NCBI GenBank assembly: GCA_023415815.1
Contig: JAEZJL010000453.1
Coordinates: forward strand, 1 to 12,126
Origin: Bacillota bacterium
GTDB taxonomy: Bacteria > Bacillota > Clostridia > Acetivibrionales > DTU013
Direction of reading: 5' to 3'
Length of the DNA: 12,126 bases
Part shown: positions 6,679 to 12,126 of the stretch, in pieces
Position numbering within the stretch: position 1 is the first letter of the stretch
Layout: the number at the start of each line of letters is the position of its first letter
Translations under genes and position numbers: made by a program
The notes under the pieces: generated by a model
Told to the model about the DNA's origin: nothing
The model's input: the letters and a program-made list of their open reading frames with translations, nothing else
Database searches by the model: none

Positions 6679-7914
6679 GTGGTCAAATTTAAATCATACA
6701 ATGAACGTAATACAGATCAAACCGTAGATAAAAATGCTTTAATTTTCGGTCTTACATCTGTATTTCTTTGCGGAATAGGCTTCACTATCATAGCGCCTGT
6801 CGTCCCATTCTTAGTGCAGCCTTATACAAGCAATCCGGGAGAACAAGCTATAATTGTTACACTGCTGACCTCGATTTATGCAGTCTGCGTGTTTTTTGCG
6901 GCTCCCGGACTTGGAGCCTTGAGCGACAGATATGGCCGCCGTCCATTGCTCTTAGTATGCCTTTTGGGTTCCGCAATCGGGTACTTTGTTTTTGGCATAG
7001 GAGGAGCTCTATGGGTACTGTTTGCCGGACGTATAATAGATGGTATAACAGGCGGGACCATAAGCACTATCTTCGCATATTTTGCAGACATCACTCCCGG
7101 AGAACAGCGAAGCAAATACTTTGGATGGGTGAGTGCGGTTGTGGGCGCAGGCACCGTCATTGGCCCAACTCTTGGCGGATTACTTGCCAGGTTTGGCTAT
7201 TCCGTACCCATGTATTTTGGAGCAATAATAACTTTATTGAATGTTGTTTATGGATTCTTCTTTATGCCTGAGAGCCTTGACAGGAATAACAGACTGAAGG
7301 TGATTACCTTTGTAAGACTCAACCCATTTATACAGCTTGCAAGCATACTTTCCATGAAAAACTTAAAAAGGCTGCTTGTCTCAGCGTTCCTGCTTTGGAT
7401 ACCCAACGGATCTTTACAGGCGGTTTTTTCACAATTTACATTAGATACCTTCAGCTGGAAGCCGGCACTGATCGGACTTATGTTTTCAATTATGGGCGTC
7501 CAGGACATCATTTCACAGGGTTTCATAATGCCGAGGCTTTTGTTAAAACTCAGTGATGCACGGATAGCAATTCTTGGAATGATTTCCGAGATTATAGGCT
7601 ACAGTCTTATTGCAGCATCGGCTTTGTTCTCATTCTATCCTCTTTTTATCGCCGGAATGTTTATATTTGGTTTCGGTGACTCGATCTTCGGGCCTTCATT
7701 CAACGGGATGGTCTCCAAGTCTGTTGATTCCGGCGAACAGGGAAGGATTCAAGGAGGCAGCCAATCTATTCAATCCTTAGCAAGAATAATTGGGCCTGTC
7801 ATCGGAGGGCAAATCTATGTATCACTCGGTCATGCCGCACCCGCTTTTATGGGTATGCTCCTTATAGCAGCGGCAATACCGGTTTTATATAAGGGTACGC
7901 ATGTAAATATATAA
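6679..7914 (+). CDS. MFS efflux transporter, DHA1 (12-TM) type
   Basis: This 411-residue protein has about 12 membrane helices and probably exports a drug or toxic metabolite in exchange for protons. Helix 1 carries GIGFTIIAPVVPFL (32-45). The loop between helices 2 and 3 has MFS motif A (GALSDRYGRRP, 79-89). Helix 4 has the motif B region (RIIDGITGG, 118-126). Helix 5 has the antiporter motif C (VGAGTVIGPTLGG, 155-167), typical of exporters such as TetA. A central loop after FFFMPES (about 194-215) divides the two six-helix halves. Translation starts at GTG 6679, with GAGGGGA (6664-6670) 8 bases upstream; no ATG fits. It probably responds to the MarR-family regulator upstream. Motifs alone do not tell the substrate, and sugar or metabolite transport is possible but less likely. 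Confidence 0.92.
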   Translation: MVKFKSYNERNTDQTVDKNALIFGLTSVFLCGIGFTIIAPVVPFLVQPYTSNPGEQAIIVTLLTSIYAVCVFFAAPGLGALSDRYGRRPLLLVCLLGSAIGYFVFGIGGALWVLFAGRIIDGITGGTISTIFAYFADITPGEQRSKYFGWVSAVVGAGTVIGPTLGGLLARFGYSVPMYFGAIITLLNVVYGFFFMPESLDRNNRLKVITFVRLNPFIQLASILSMKNLKRLLVSAFLLWIPNGSLQAVFSQFTLDTFSWKPALIGLMFSIMGVQDIISQGFIMPRLLLKLSDARIAILGMISEIIGYSLIAASALFSFYPLFIAGMFIFGFGDSIFGPSFNGMVSKSVDSGEQGRIQGGSQSIQSLARIIGPVIGGQIYVSLGHAAPAFMGMLLIAAAIPVLYKGTHVNI

Positions 7915-7957
7915 ATTACCTGCTTTCCTTAAGCAAGTACACCGCTTTAATTTCCGG

Positions 7958-8032
7958 TTATGCGACAGGTGGGGGACGGTTCTCAAATTGTCGCATAAAT
8001 CGGGACAGATTTACACCGGACACAGGACGGTT
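7958..8032 (+). repeat. Palindromic intergenic repeat, copy 2
   Basis: This is the second copy of the element at 5843-5913, in the same orientation and 44 bases after the MFS stop. Its inverted repeat is longer and perfect over 10 bp, TTATGCGACA (7958-7967) with TGTCGCATAA (7989-7998), around a 21-base loop. The tail again carries GGACGGTT (8025-8032; first at 7974-7981). Similarity to copy 1 stops sharply on both sides. Confidence 0.85.
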
Positions 8033-8156
8033 ATCCGTTCGATATCAAAGATACGGTTATGGCGCCTGTGGGGACTGTTCAGCTATACGGTTTGGTTGAA
8101 GAATAAAAGGAGAATCCGGGGACCTCATTGCGGCTATTGGAAAATCCGTCGGCACA

Positions 8157-8227
8157 CGGTTTATGCCTATGATGCAAAGCAAACCAGGCATGCAAAGGCC
8201 TTAAACTCTTGCGGTTTATGCCTTTTT
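8157..8227 (+). terminator. Terminator-like hairpin with duplicated 3' arm (possible attenuator)
   Basis: AAAGGC-CT-TAAAC (8194-8206) pairs with GTTTA-T-GCCTTT (8214-8225) around a 7-base loop and ends in TTTTT (8223-8227), which looks like an intrinsic terminator. The 12 bases CGGTTTATGCCT containing most of its 3' arm (8212-8223) occur identically upstream at 8157-8168. That upstream copy could pair with the terminator's 5' arm instead, or its ATGCCT could pair with AGGCAT (8186-8191). This is the layout of an attenuator. The hairpin could equally be a plain terminator for transcription from the MFS gene. No leader promoter is clear, so the switching idea is only inference. Confidence 0.5.
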
Positions 8228-8238
8228 GCTTATATAAT
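8209..8238 (+). promoter_or_regulatory. Candidate promoter of the phosphotransferase gene
   Basis: A consensus -10, TATAAT (8233-8238), stands 18 bases from a poor -35, TTGCGG (8209-8214). Transcription would start near 8245, about 72 bases before the gene. The -35 lies inside the terminator hairpin. With such a weak -35 the site may be minor or may need an activator. Confidence 0.4.
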
Positions 8239-8316
8239 GATTATGCCATACGAAATATATATACTTTGAAATAGCGGATAATTGTATTTTGCACTTTCAC
8301 AAAGAGGATAAATTAA

Positions 8317-9171
8317 ATGCTTACACATCCTATCTTTCTCAATATTCTTATGCATTCCGACGATGAGCTGGCGGAGGCGCTTGGGAGCGGCGTCGCGCGG
8401 CGGGAAAACGTCCACGAATGGCCGTTGTCCTGCGTGCAGATGCTTCAGCTCGACAACGGCGCAAAGCTGGCGTATAAGTCCCAGCTTCCGCCTACGGAGG
8501 AAGCGGATTTTTATGAGCGCGCAACATCCAAATTGCTGCCCGGCCATCGAGTGCTGGGAAAGCTGGGCGCCTGCGATACGATGGTGATTGAATGGATCGA
8601 CGCTCCGCTGCTCAGCAGGCTAGAGCTCAGTGACACTGAGCTTGCAGAGCATGGAAAACGCATAATTGCGCTGATCGGCGAGATAGAAGGCGAGCTGCCT
8701 GCCTATCTTAATATCGGCTCGTCTGAAGCCTGGTCGGATGCAGTGCAAATTACGGTCGAGAGGCTGGGAAAGCTTGTTATGGACGGGCGGTTCAGGTTGG
8801 CGGATCCCGACGCAGTACGGCATACAGAGGCATGGAGCAAATCCCCCGCGGTCCGGGAGGCGGTTGCCTGTAAACCGCATGTGATACATGGCGATCTTAA
8901 AGCGGATCAGGTTTTTGTCACCGCCGACGGCTATCGCGTCATAGACTGGCAGCGGCCAATCGTGGCCCCGCCGGATGTGGATCTGGTCTCGCTGATGGTC
9001 GGACAGGGGATAGACCCTTACCGGTTTGCCGATGCGGCGGCCGTAGGTATTTTCTGGTTTCTGCGGCTTTACTGGGCGGTTGAGGCGCAGTACAACCTGT
9101 TTCCCGGAGGTCGGAGACCGCTCTTCGATCAATGGGCGTCGGAGGCAATCGGACATATTCTTAAGATATAA
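8317..9171 (+). CDS. APH/choline-kinase-fold phosphotransferase
   Basis: This 284-residue cytoplasmic protein has the aminoglycoside-phosphotransferase/choline-kinase fold. The N-lobe has a probable ATP-binding Lys54 (KLAYKSQ, 50-56), and a hinge-like VIEWIDAPLL lies at 90-99. The Brenner catalytic motif is HVIHGDLKADQVFV (188-201) with catalytic base Asp193, followed by the metal-binding Asp210 in VIDW. The canonical Asn of HGDxxxxN is Gln198 here, a change also known in some branches such as maltokinases, so activity is not ruled out. AGAGG (8303-8307) precedes ATG 8317 by 9 bases. The gene is alone on its strand, and the next gene converges on it. It is richer in GC than the MFS gene before it. 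The substrate is open: an aminoglycoside, macrolide, sugar or other small alcohol would all be compatible. I would not call it a resistance gene on this evidence. Confidence 0.85.
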   Translation: MLTHPIFLNILMHSDDELAEALGSGVARRENVHEWPLSCVQMLQLDNGAKLAYKSQLPPTEEADFYERATSKLLPGHRVLGKLGACDTMVIEWIDAPLLSRLELSDTELAEHGKRIIALIGEIEGELPAYLNIGSSEAWSDAVQITVERLGKLVMDGRFRLADPDAVRHTEAWSKSPAVREAVACKPHVIHGDLKADQVFVTADGYRVIDWQRPIVAPPDVDLVSLMVGQGIDPYRFADAAAVGIFWFLRLYWAVEAQYNLFPGGRRPLFDQWASEAIGHILKI

Positions 9172-9190
9172 CATATATTTAATGACGCTT

Positions 9191-9203
9191 GCGGCATGGC
9201 CGC
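9191..9203. terminator. Short GC hairpin between convergent genes (weak terminator)
   Basis: GCGGC-ATG-GCCGC is a perfect 5-bp stem, 20 bases after the phosphotransferase stop. It is followed by TATATTATTA rather than a T run. It is the only terminator candidate in this 113-base gap between converging genes and could serve either strand poorly. Confidence 0.35.
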
Positions 9204-9284
9204 TATATTATTAATGCGAAGACTTATTTTTAAGCTGGATGCTCCGACTCCCCCATATTGCATATAATTGCGCTGCATAAACCT

Positions 9285-10049
9285 TTACACCTGTTGGCAG
9301 TTCGCGTCCATGATTTCTTTTACCGAGACATGCTCGTTCCTGAATCTGGCCGTGCTTTTTTCATTTTTCAGGCGGATTGCTTTTTGCGGACATAGATGCA
9401 CACATCCGAAGCAAGTCTCGCAGCGTTCATGAAATATCACTCTGTCTGTTACCTCGATATTCCCTGAGGGGCATATTTTCATACAAACTCCGCATTTAGT
9501 GCAATGCTCGTTCACAATATAGCTCTGGGCATTTTTCCCGTTCATGAAGGCCTTTGACCCGGCCTGGATAACCGCCGTAAACAGCTTTTGAGGGAACGAC
9601 GCGGACGGCCTGTTTGTCCGTTTGCACCGGATATCCTCTATGATTTGAGTCAGGTTCTCCTCTATCTTCTTCTCAGGGAGCTTTGCCAATTGGTCCTCCA
9701 CTTTAAAATTGGGCAGGTAATTGTCAACCATGAGCAGAGTGTTCATATAATCGAATTTCTTTCCGTGCGCTGCGGCGAACCGCTCTAAATTGTGCAGCAC
9801 AGCCCCGGTAAGATTGCCGTAGGTGGCGATTGCAAAGGTATATTCCGCTTCCCACGACGCCTGCTCAAGAAACTGCCTCACGATATTCGGCATGCCAAAG
9901 CCGTAGGTAGGATATATCAGGCCTATGACGTCATCCTTGAATTTGAACGTTTTTGTCTTCATCAGCTTTGGGATTGAGAGCAGGCTTCCGCCAATGCGTT
10001 TTGCCACATACAGGCAATTTCCCGTAGATGTAAAATAAAAAATGGTCAT
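9285..10049 (-). CDS. EFR1-type flavodoxin/ferredoxin electron-transfer protein
   Basis: This 254-residue protein combines a flavodoxin domain with a two-cluster ferredoxin, the arrangement called EFR1-family 'ferrodoxin'. The N-terminal MTIFYFTSTGNCLYVAKRI has the phosphate loop TSTGN (7-11) that binds FMN, and PTYGFGMP (47-54) and ATYGNLTG (75-82) form further flavin loops. The C-terminal part has two [4Fe-4S] motifs: Cys183, 186, 189 and 193 (CTKCGVCMKICP) and Cys210, 213, 216 and 220 (CETCFGCVHLCP), all present. It probably moves electrons in an anaerobic cytoplasm; the partner enzyme is unknown. AGGAGG (plus-strand 10059-10064) lies 9 bases before the ATG. It is transcribed away from a TetR-family gene and has a consensus promoter with an operator-like palindrome at its start. 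Confidence 0.92.
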   Translation of the reverse strand: MTIFYFTSTGNCLYVAKRIGGSLLSIPKLMKTKTFKFKDDVIGLIYPTYGFGMPNIVRQFLEQASWEAEYTFAIATYGNLTGAVLHNLERFAAAHGKKFDYMNTLLMVDNYLPNFKVEDQLAKLPEKKIEENLTQIIEDIRCKRTNRPSASFPQKLFTAVIQAGSKAFMNGKNAQSYIVNEHCTKCGVCMKICPSGNIEVTDRVIFHERCETCFGCVHLCPQKAIRLKNEKSTARFRNEHVSVKEIMDANCQQV

Positions 10050-10100
10050 GAGTTATATCCTCCTGTTACGATTTTGCATCCCGCCAAGGGAGACTTAATT

Positions 10101-10118
10101 TTGGAATATACATTCCAA
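10101..10118. promoter_or_regulatory. Candidate TetR operator A, at the flavoprotein transcription start
   Basis: TTGGAAT-ATAC-ATTCCAA is a perfect inverted repeat of 7-bp arms. It spans about +1 to +18 of the minus-strand promoter at 10125-10153. A TetR dimer bound here would block initiation or clearance. Its arms recur in operator B. Confidence 0.7.
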
Positions 10119-10124
10119 TTACTA

Positions 10125-10153
10125 ATTATAATTATATCCGTATAGAATGTCAA
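10125..10153 (-). promoter_or_regulatory. Full-consensus promoter of the flavodoxin/ferredoxin gene
   Basis: On the minus strand TTGACA (10153-10148) is followed after exactly 17 bases by TATAAT (10130-10125). Both hexamers and the spacing are ideal sigma-A. Transcription should begin near 10118, leaving a leader of about 70 bases. Unrepressed expression would be very high, which supports control by the adjacent TetR protein. Confidence 0.85.
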
Positions 10154-10174
10154 TGGGTATATATTATGATGAAA

Positions 10175-10192
10175 ATGGAATGATAGTTCCAA
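10175..10192. promoter_or_regulatory. Candidate TetR operator B, upstream of the tetR-family promoter
   Basis: ATGGAATGATAGTTCCAA shares 12 of 18 bases with operator A, and the matches are concentrated in the arms (TGGAAT and TTCCAA). Its centre is 74 bp from that of operator A, close to seven helical turns. It lies between the two divergent promoters, just upstream of the tetR-family -35. Confidence 0.5.
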
Positions 10193-10198
10193 GACGTA

Positions 10199-10227
10199 TT
10201 GACGGCTATGGCATTATTATATATTAT
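10199..10227 (+). promoter_or_regulatory. Promoter of the TetR-family gene
   Basis: TTGACG (10199-10204) and TATTAT (10222-10227) are 17 bases apart, two mismatches from consensus overall. The predicted start is near 10234, about 23 bases before the ATG. Operator B ends 6 bases upstream of the -35. Confidence 0.7.
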
Positions 10228-10256
10228 TATTCTAGCTTTACCAGCCGGAGGGAAAT

Positions 10257-10814
10257 ATGAGCAAACGGGACGATATATTGCAGGCCACACTCGATTTGAT
10301 TTCAGAGGAAGGTCTTCAGGCAATCACCTTTTCGAAAATATTCAAGCGCGCCAATGCCGGTTCCGGCACGGTTTATAACTATTTCAGAAACAAGGAGGAA
10401 TTGGTAGGCGTTATATATACCAGGACCATAGACCTTTTCAGTGATATACTGCTGCGGGATTACGACCGTTCAGAGAGCGTATACGCATGCTTCAGGCGGC
10501 TGCTGACAAACATGGCGCGGTTTTCACAGGAATACCAAAAGGAGCAGTGGTTTTTGGAGAATTATTCGCACTCTCCGTTTATTCCGGAGGAGATCAGAAA
10601 CCGCGAAATCCCCGCAATGACGGAGTGCATGCTTCTGATACAGCGCGGAATGGAGCAGGGGCTTATCCGGCGTGTAAACCCCATGATGTGCGTACAAATG
10701 ATAAGCGGGATGCTGACAGCCGCCGTTCAAGGTGCGTTGCTCGGAAAATACCCGATGGAAGATAAGGAATTTGAGCAGGTCATTGAAATTTGCTGGAGAG
10801 CATTTATTATTTAA
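10257..10814 (+). CDS. TetR/AcrR-family transcriptional regulator
   Basis: This 185-residue regulator has the TetR N-terminal DNA-binding domain. Residues 5-52 form its three helices, with the helix-turn-helix at about 24-43 ending in the family signature GTVYNYFRNKEELV (37-50). The remaining 130 residues are helical and would bind a ligand and form the dimer; this half is too variable to predict the inducer. GGAGGG (10247-10252) lies 4-5 bases before the ATG. It is divergent from the flavodoxin/ferredoxin gene, with two matching palindromes in the shared intergenic region. Repression of that gene, and perhaps of itself, is the natural reading. Confidence 0.93.
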   Translation: MSKRDDILQATLDLISEEGLQAITFSKIFKRANAGSGTVYNYFRNKEELVGVIYTRTIDLFSDILLRDYDRSESVYACFRRLLTNMARFSQEYQKEQWFLENYSHSPFIPEEIRNREIPAMTECMLLIQRGMEQGLIRRVNPMMCVQMISGMLTAAVQGALLGKYPMEDKEFEQVIEICWRAFII

Positions 10815-10933
10815 GTACCGGACAGACGTCATGTAAAATTAATTCTTTTGCCCGGCGGGGCGCTAACCCTCACGTATTAATCCACGAATGAATAATCTAT
10901 TACGGGAGCTTTCGATTGGAAAGAGGTATTTAC

Positions 10934-11749
10934 GTGGGAGTTTATGTTACTGTTGAACCGAATGTAAAAATATATGTGGAGGATATCAACCCGGCAGGCC
11001 ATAAGACAATACTGCTGATTCACGGTTGGCCGGGAAACCATAATCTGTTCGAATACCAGTTCAACCAATTGCCCAAGATGGGGTACAGGTGTATAGGAAT
11101 AGACTGCAGGGGCTTCGGTTTGTCGGACAGACCCTGGACCGGCTATGATTACGACCGGCTGTCGGATGACGTCCGGTGCGTGGTTGACGCGTTGAAATTG
11201 CAGAATTTCACGCTGGGAGGACATTCGACAGGGGGAGCGATCGCCATCCGGTACATGGCCAGGCATAACGGCTACGGAGTGGCGAAGCTGGCCCTTTTTG
11301 CCGCTGCGGCGCCGAGCCTTGTCCAGCGTCCGTATTTTCCGTATGGCCTGCAAAGGCAGACTGTGATCAACATCATCCAGGGAACGTATAAAGACCGACC
11401 CAGTATGCTTAGAGGCTTTGGAAACATGATTTTCTACAATTCTGTCAGCGCCCCGCTGGCGGACTGGATATTCCAGTTGGGGCTGCAGGCGGCCAGCTGG
11501 TCCACCGCGGCCATTGCGAACACCTGGCTGGATGAAGAAGGCCTGTTTAACGACCTCAAAACGATCAATGTTCCGACGCTGATCCTTCACGGCATCAACG
11601 ACCAGGTATGCCTGTACCCGCTTGCAATAGCGCAGAATAACAGCATCAGGAATTCCAGGCTTGTGCCGTTCAATGCCTGCGGGCATTTCCTGTTCTATGA
11701 CCAGCTGGATATGTTCAACAGAGAATTGATACAATTTCTGGAGTCATAG
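10934..11749 (+). CDS. Alpha/beta hydrolase
   Basis: This 271-residue alpha/beta-fold hydrolase has the oxyanion-hole motif LLIHGWPGN (27-35) and the nucleophile elbow GGHSTGG with Ser98. The acid is Asp223 in LHGINDQVC and the base is His251 in CGHFLFYD. All three catalytic residues are present in normal order and spacing. The GHSTGG elbow is shared with cofactor-free haloperoxidase/esterase-like relatives, but the substrate is not predictable. The frame extends upstream to TTG 10916 (with GGGAG 7 bases before it). I prefer GTG 10934 because AAGAGG (10921-10926) is 7 bases before it and the resulting N-terminus, MGVYVTVEPNVKIYVED, looks like the family's beginning. No signal peptide is seen, so it should be cytoplasmic. 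It follows the tetR-family gene after 119 bases. Whether it shares that promoter is unclear. Confidence 0.9.
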   Translation: MGVYVTVEPNVKIYVEDINPAGHKTILLIHGWPGNHNLFEYQFNQLPKMGYRCIGIDCRGFGLSDRPWTGYDYDRLSDDVRCVVDALKLQNFTLGGHSTGGAIAIRYMARHNGYGVAKLALFAAAAPSLVQRPYFPYGLQRQTVINIIQGTYKDRPSMLRGFGNMIFYNSVSAPLADWIFQLGLQAASWSTAAIANTWLDEEGLFNDLKTINVPTLILHGINDQVCLYPLAIAQNNSIRNSRLVPFNACGHFLFYDQLDMFNRELIQFLES

Positions 11750-11786
11750 CTGCCGGCAGGCCCGTCTTTTTGCCTCTGCCAACAAA

Positions 11787-11818
11787 ATAATGGCGGCTGC
11801 TTGCACAACCGCCATTAT
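11787..11818 (-). terminator. Hairpin terminator between convergent genes, mainly for the minus strand
   Basis: ATAATGGCGG (11787-11796) and CCGCCATTAT (11809-11818) form a perfect 10-bp stem with a 12-base loop. Reading the minus strand, the stem runs into TTTTGTT, a usable U tract, so it should end the kinase transcript. On the plus strand no T run follows, but the strong stem may also slow transcription from the hydrolase gene. Confidence 0.75.
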
Positions 11819-11863
11819 AACCCTGCTCTTTTTACCTGATGAACCAGGCATTGCCTGAGGAAA

Positions 11864-11974
11864 TTAATCGATCACGTCTATGATTTTGGTTATATGCGCG
11901 TTGCCTTCCAGGTCGGCATAGATAAATACGGTTTTGCAGCCATCGAGCGGCGGATTTGTAATTTCCGATAGCTT
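11864..11974 (-). other. Open stretch in frame beyond the kinase stop (unexplained)
   Basis: After the TAA that ends the kinase fragment, the same frame stays open for 36 sense codons to another TAA (11864-11866). The translation, which includes GCKTVFIYADLEGNAHITKI, looks like ordinary protein and has codon usage like a real gene. There is no start codon or ribosome site of its own near the beginning. It could be the 3' remnant of a deleted downstream gene or, less likely, a former extension of the kinase. I do not recognise it. Confidence 0.35.
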
Positions 11975-12126
11975 TTACAGATCCGAGAATTCGATATCGA
12001 TTCTTTCAATGCCGGATTGAAACCTGCTTTCATAACGGCTGTAATCGTCTTCTCCGTCAAGCTGGAAGGGCAGTATGACAACGGGGAAGGAAACCACGAA
12101 TTCCGTCCCTTCGCCCTGTCTGCTGC
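11975..12126 (-). CDS. Sensor histidine kinase, C-terminal end (cut by window edge)
   Basis: Only the last 49 residues are inside the window; the first whole codon starts at 12124 and the stop TAA is at 11977-11975. The fragment begins SRQGEGTEFVVSFPV, the closing G-x-G-T-x-F-beta-strand of a histidine-kinase ATPase domain. A tail of about 33 acidic and aromatic residues follows, ending RIDIEFSDL. Tails ending in 'I-x-I-E-F-S-D' are familiar to me from clostridial membrane sensor kinases, which supports the stop being natural; this is recall and not a search. The sensor type and any partner regulator are outside the window. The gene converges on the hydrolase, with a terminator between them. 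Confidence 0.75.
   Translation of the reverse strand, partial: SRQGEGTEFVVSFPVVILPFQLDGEDDYSRYESRFQSGIERIDIEFSDL

Larger units (their letters stand above)
7915..8316. other. Gene-free stretch of about 400 bases between the MFS and phosphotransferase genes
   Basis: I see no credible gene here. An open frame at 7988-8269 has no ribosome site, runs through the repeat and the hairpin, and resembles nothing. The stretch holds repeat copy 2 (7958-8032), an unexplained segment (8033-8156), a 12-base direct repeat combined with a terminator-like hairpin (8157-8227) and a candidate promoter (8209-8238). AAGGAG at 8107-8112 has no start codon at a workable distance. Confidence 0.7.

Noticed and set aside
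7921..7935. TGCTT-TCCTT-AAGCA hairpin after the MFS stop
   Set aside because: A five-pair AT-rich stem with no following T run is too weak to call as the MFS terminator.
8107..8112. AAGGAG ribosome-site-like sequence in the gene-free stretch
   Set aside because: The nearest start codon, TTG 8128, is 15 bases away, too far for normal initiation, and opens only a 14-codon frame.
7988..8269. Open frame of 93 codons on the plus strand
   Set aside because: It begins inside the palindromic repeat, has no ribosome site, runs through the terminator-like hairpin and shows no protein-family character.
8620..9174. Long minus-strand open frame (184 codons) opposite the phosphotransferase gene
   Set aside because: The plus strand encodes a clear phosphotransferase with catalytic motifs. 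The minus frame is a GC-driven shadow without family motifs.
10834..10862. GCCC-GGCG-GGGC hairpin between the tetR-family and hydrolase genes
   Set aside because: The stem is short and no T run follows on either strand. It may be chance in a GC-rich spot.
10877..11734. 285-codon minus-strand open frame opposite the hydrolase gene
   Set aside because: The plus-strand hydrolase has an intact catalytic triad and a good start. The opposite frame has no recognisable domain and is a shadow.
11750..11780. CTGCCGGCAG palindrome and nearby CTTTTT just after the hydrolase stop
   Set aside because: The palindrome has no loop and the T run is not adjacent to a closed stem, so a plus-strand terminator here is not supported.

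Overview
The window reads as a piece of a clostridial-type Firmicutes chromosome. The evidence is purine-rich Shine-Dalgarno sites (AGGAGG, GGAGG), sigma-A promoters close to consensus, GTG starts, TTG or GTG alternatives, and gene families common in Clostridia: an EFR1-type flavodoxin/ferredoxin, a DHA1 MFS pump with a MarR partner, and an HlyD-like adaptor without an outer-membrane partner. Most genes have a middling to fairly high GC content. The MarR/MFS pair is visibly richer in AT. I cannot name a genus from sequence alone.

Region 1 (2-5839, + strand) is a tightly packed five-gene module: the C-terminal end of an ABC ATPase, an 8-TM double-FtsX (MacB-like) permease, a membrane-anchored HlyD-like adaptor, an OmpR-type response regulator and a sensor histidine kinase. 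Overlaps and short gaps suggest one transcript. The most economical reading is an exporter that carries its own two-component sensor, as in peptide or drug stress modules. The substrate is unknown.

Region 2 (5843-8032) is a MarR-family regulator followed by a 12-TM drug-efflux-type MFS transporter. It is bracketed by two direct-oriented copies of a roughly 72-bp palindromic intergenic repeat. Two matching 20-bp boxes surround the MFS promoter and a weaker third copy overlaps the marR promoter, so the MarR protein probably controls both genes.

Region 3 (7915-9171) has a 400-base gene-free stretch holding the second repeat copy, a terminator-like hairpin whose 3' arm is duplicated upstream (an attenuator-like layout) and a candidate promoter. 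It precedes an APH/choline-kinase-fold phosphotransferase.

Region 4 (9285-10814) is a divergent pair: an EFR1-type flavodoxin/ferredoxin protein on the minus strand and a TetR-family regulator on the plus strand. The region between them has a full-consensus promoter and two TGGAAT/ATTCCA palindromes, one at the predicted flavoprotein transcription start. This strongly suggests TetR control.

Region 5 (10934-12126) is an alpha/beta hydrolase with an intact Ser-Asp-His triad. It converges on the C-terminal end of a second histidine kinase on the minus strand, with a strong hairpin terminator between them. Beyond the kinase stop codon the same frame stays open for 36 more codons, which I cannot explain.

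No rRNA, tRNA, CRISPR array, transposase or phage gene is visible. The parts that look least ordinary are the repeat-flanked MarR/MFS cassette, the attenuator-like leader before the phosphotransferase, and the two multi-site operator layouts.
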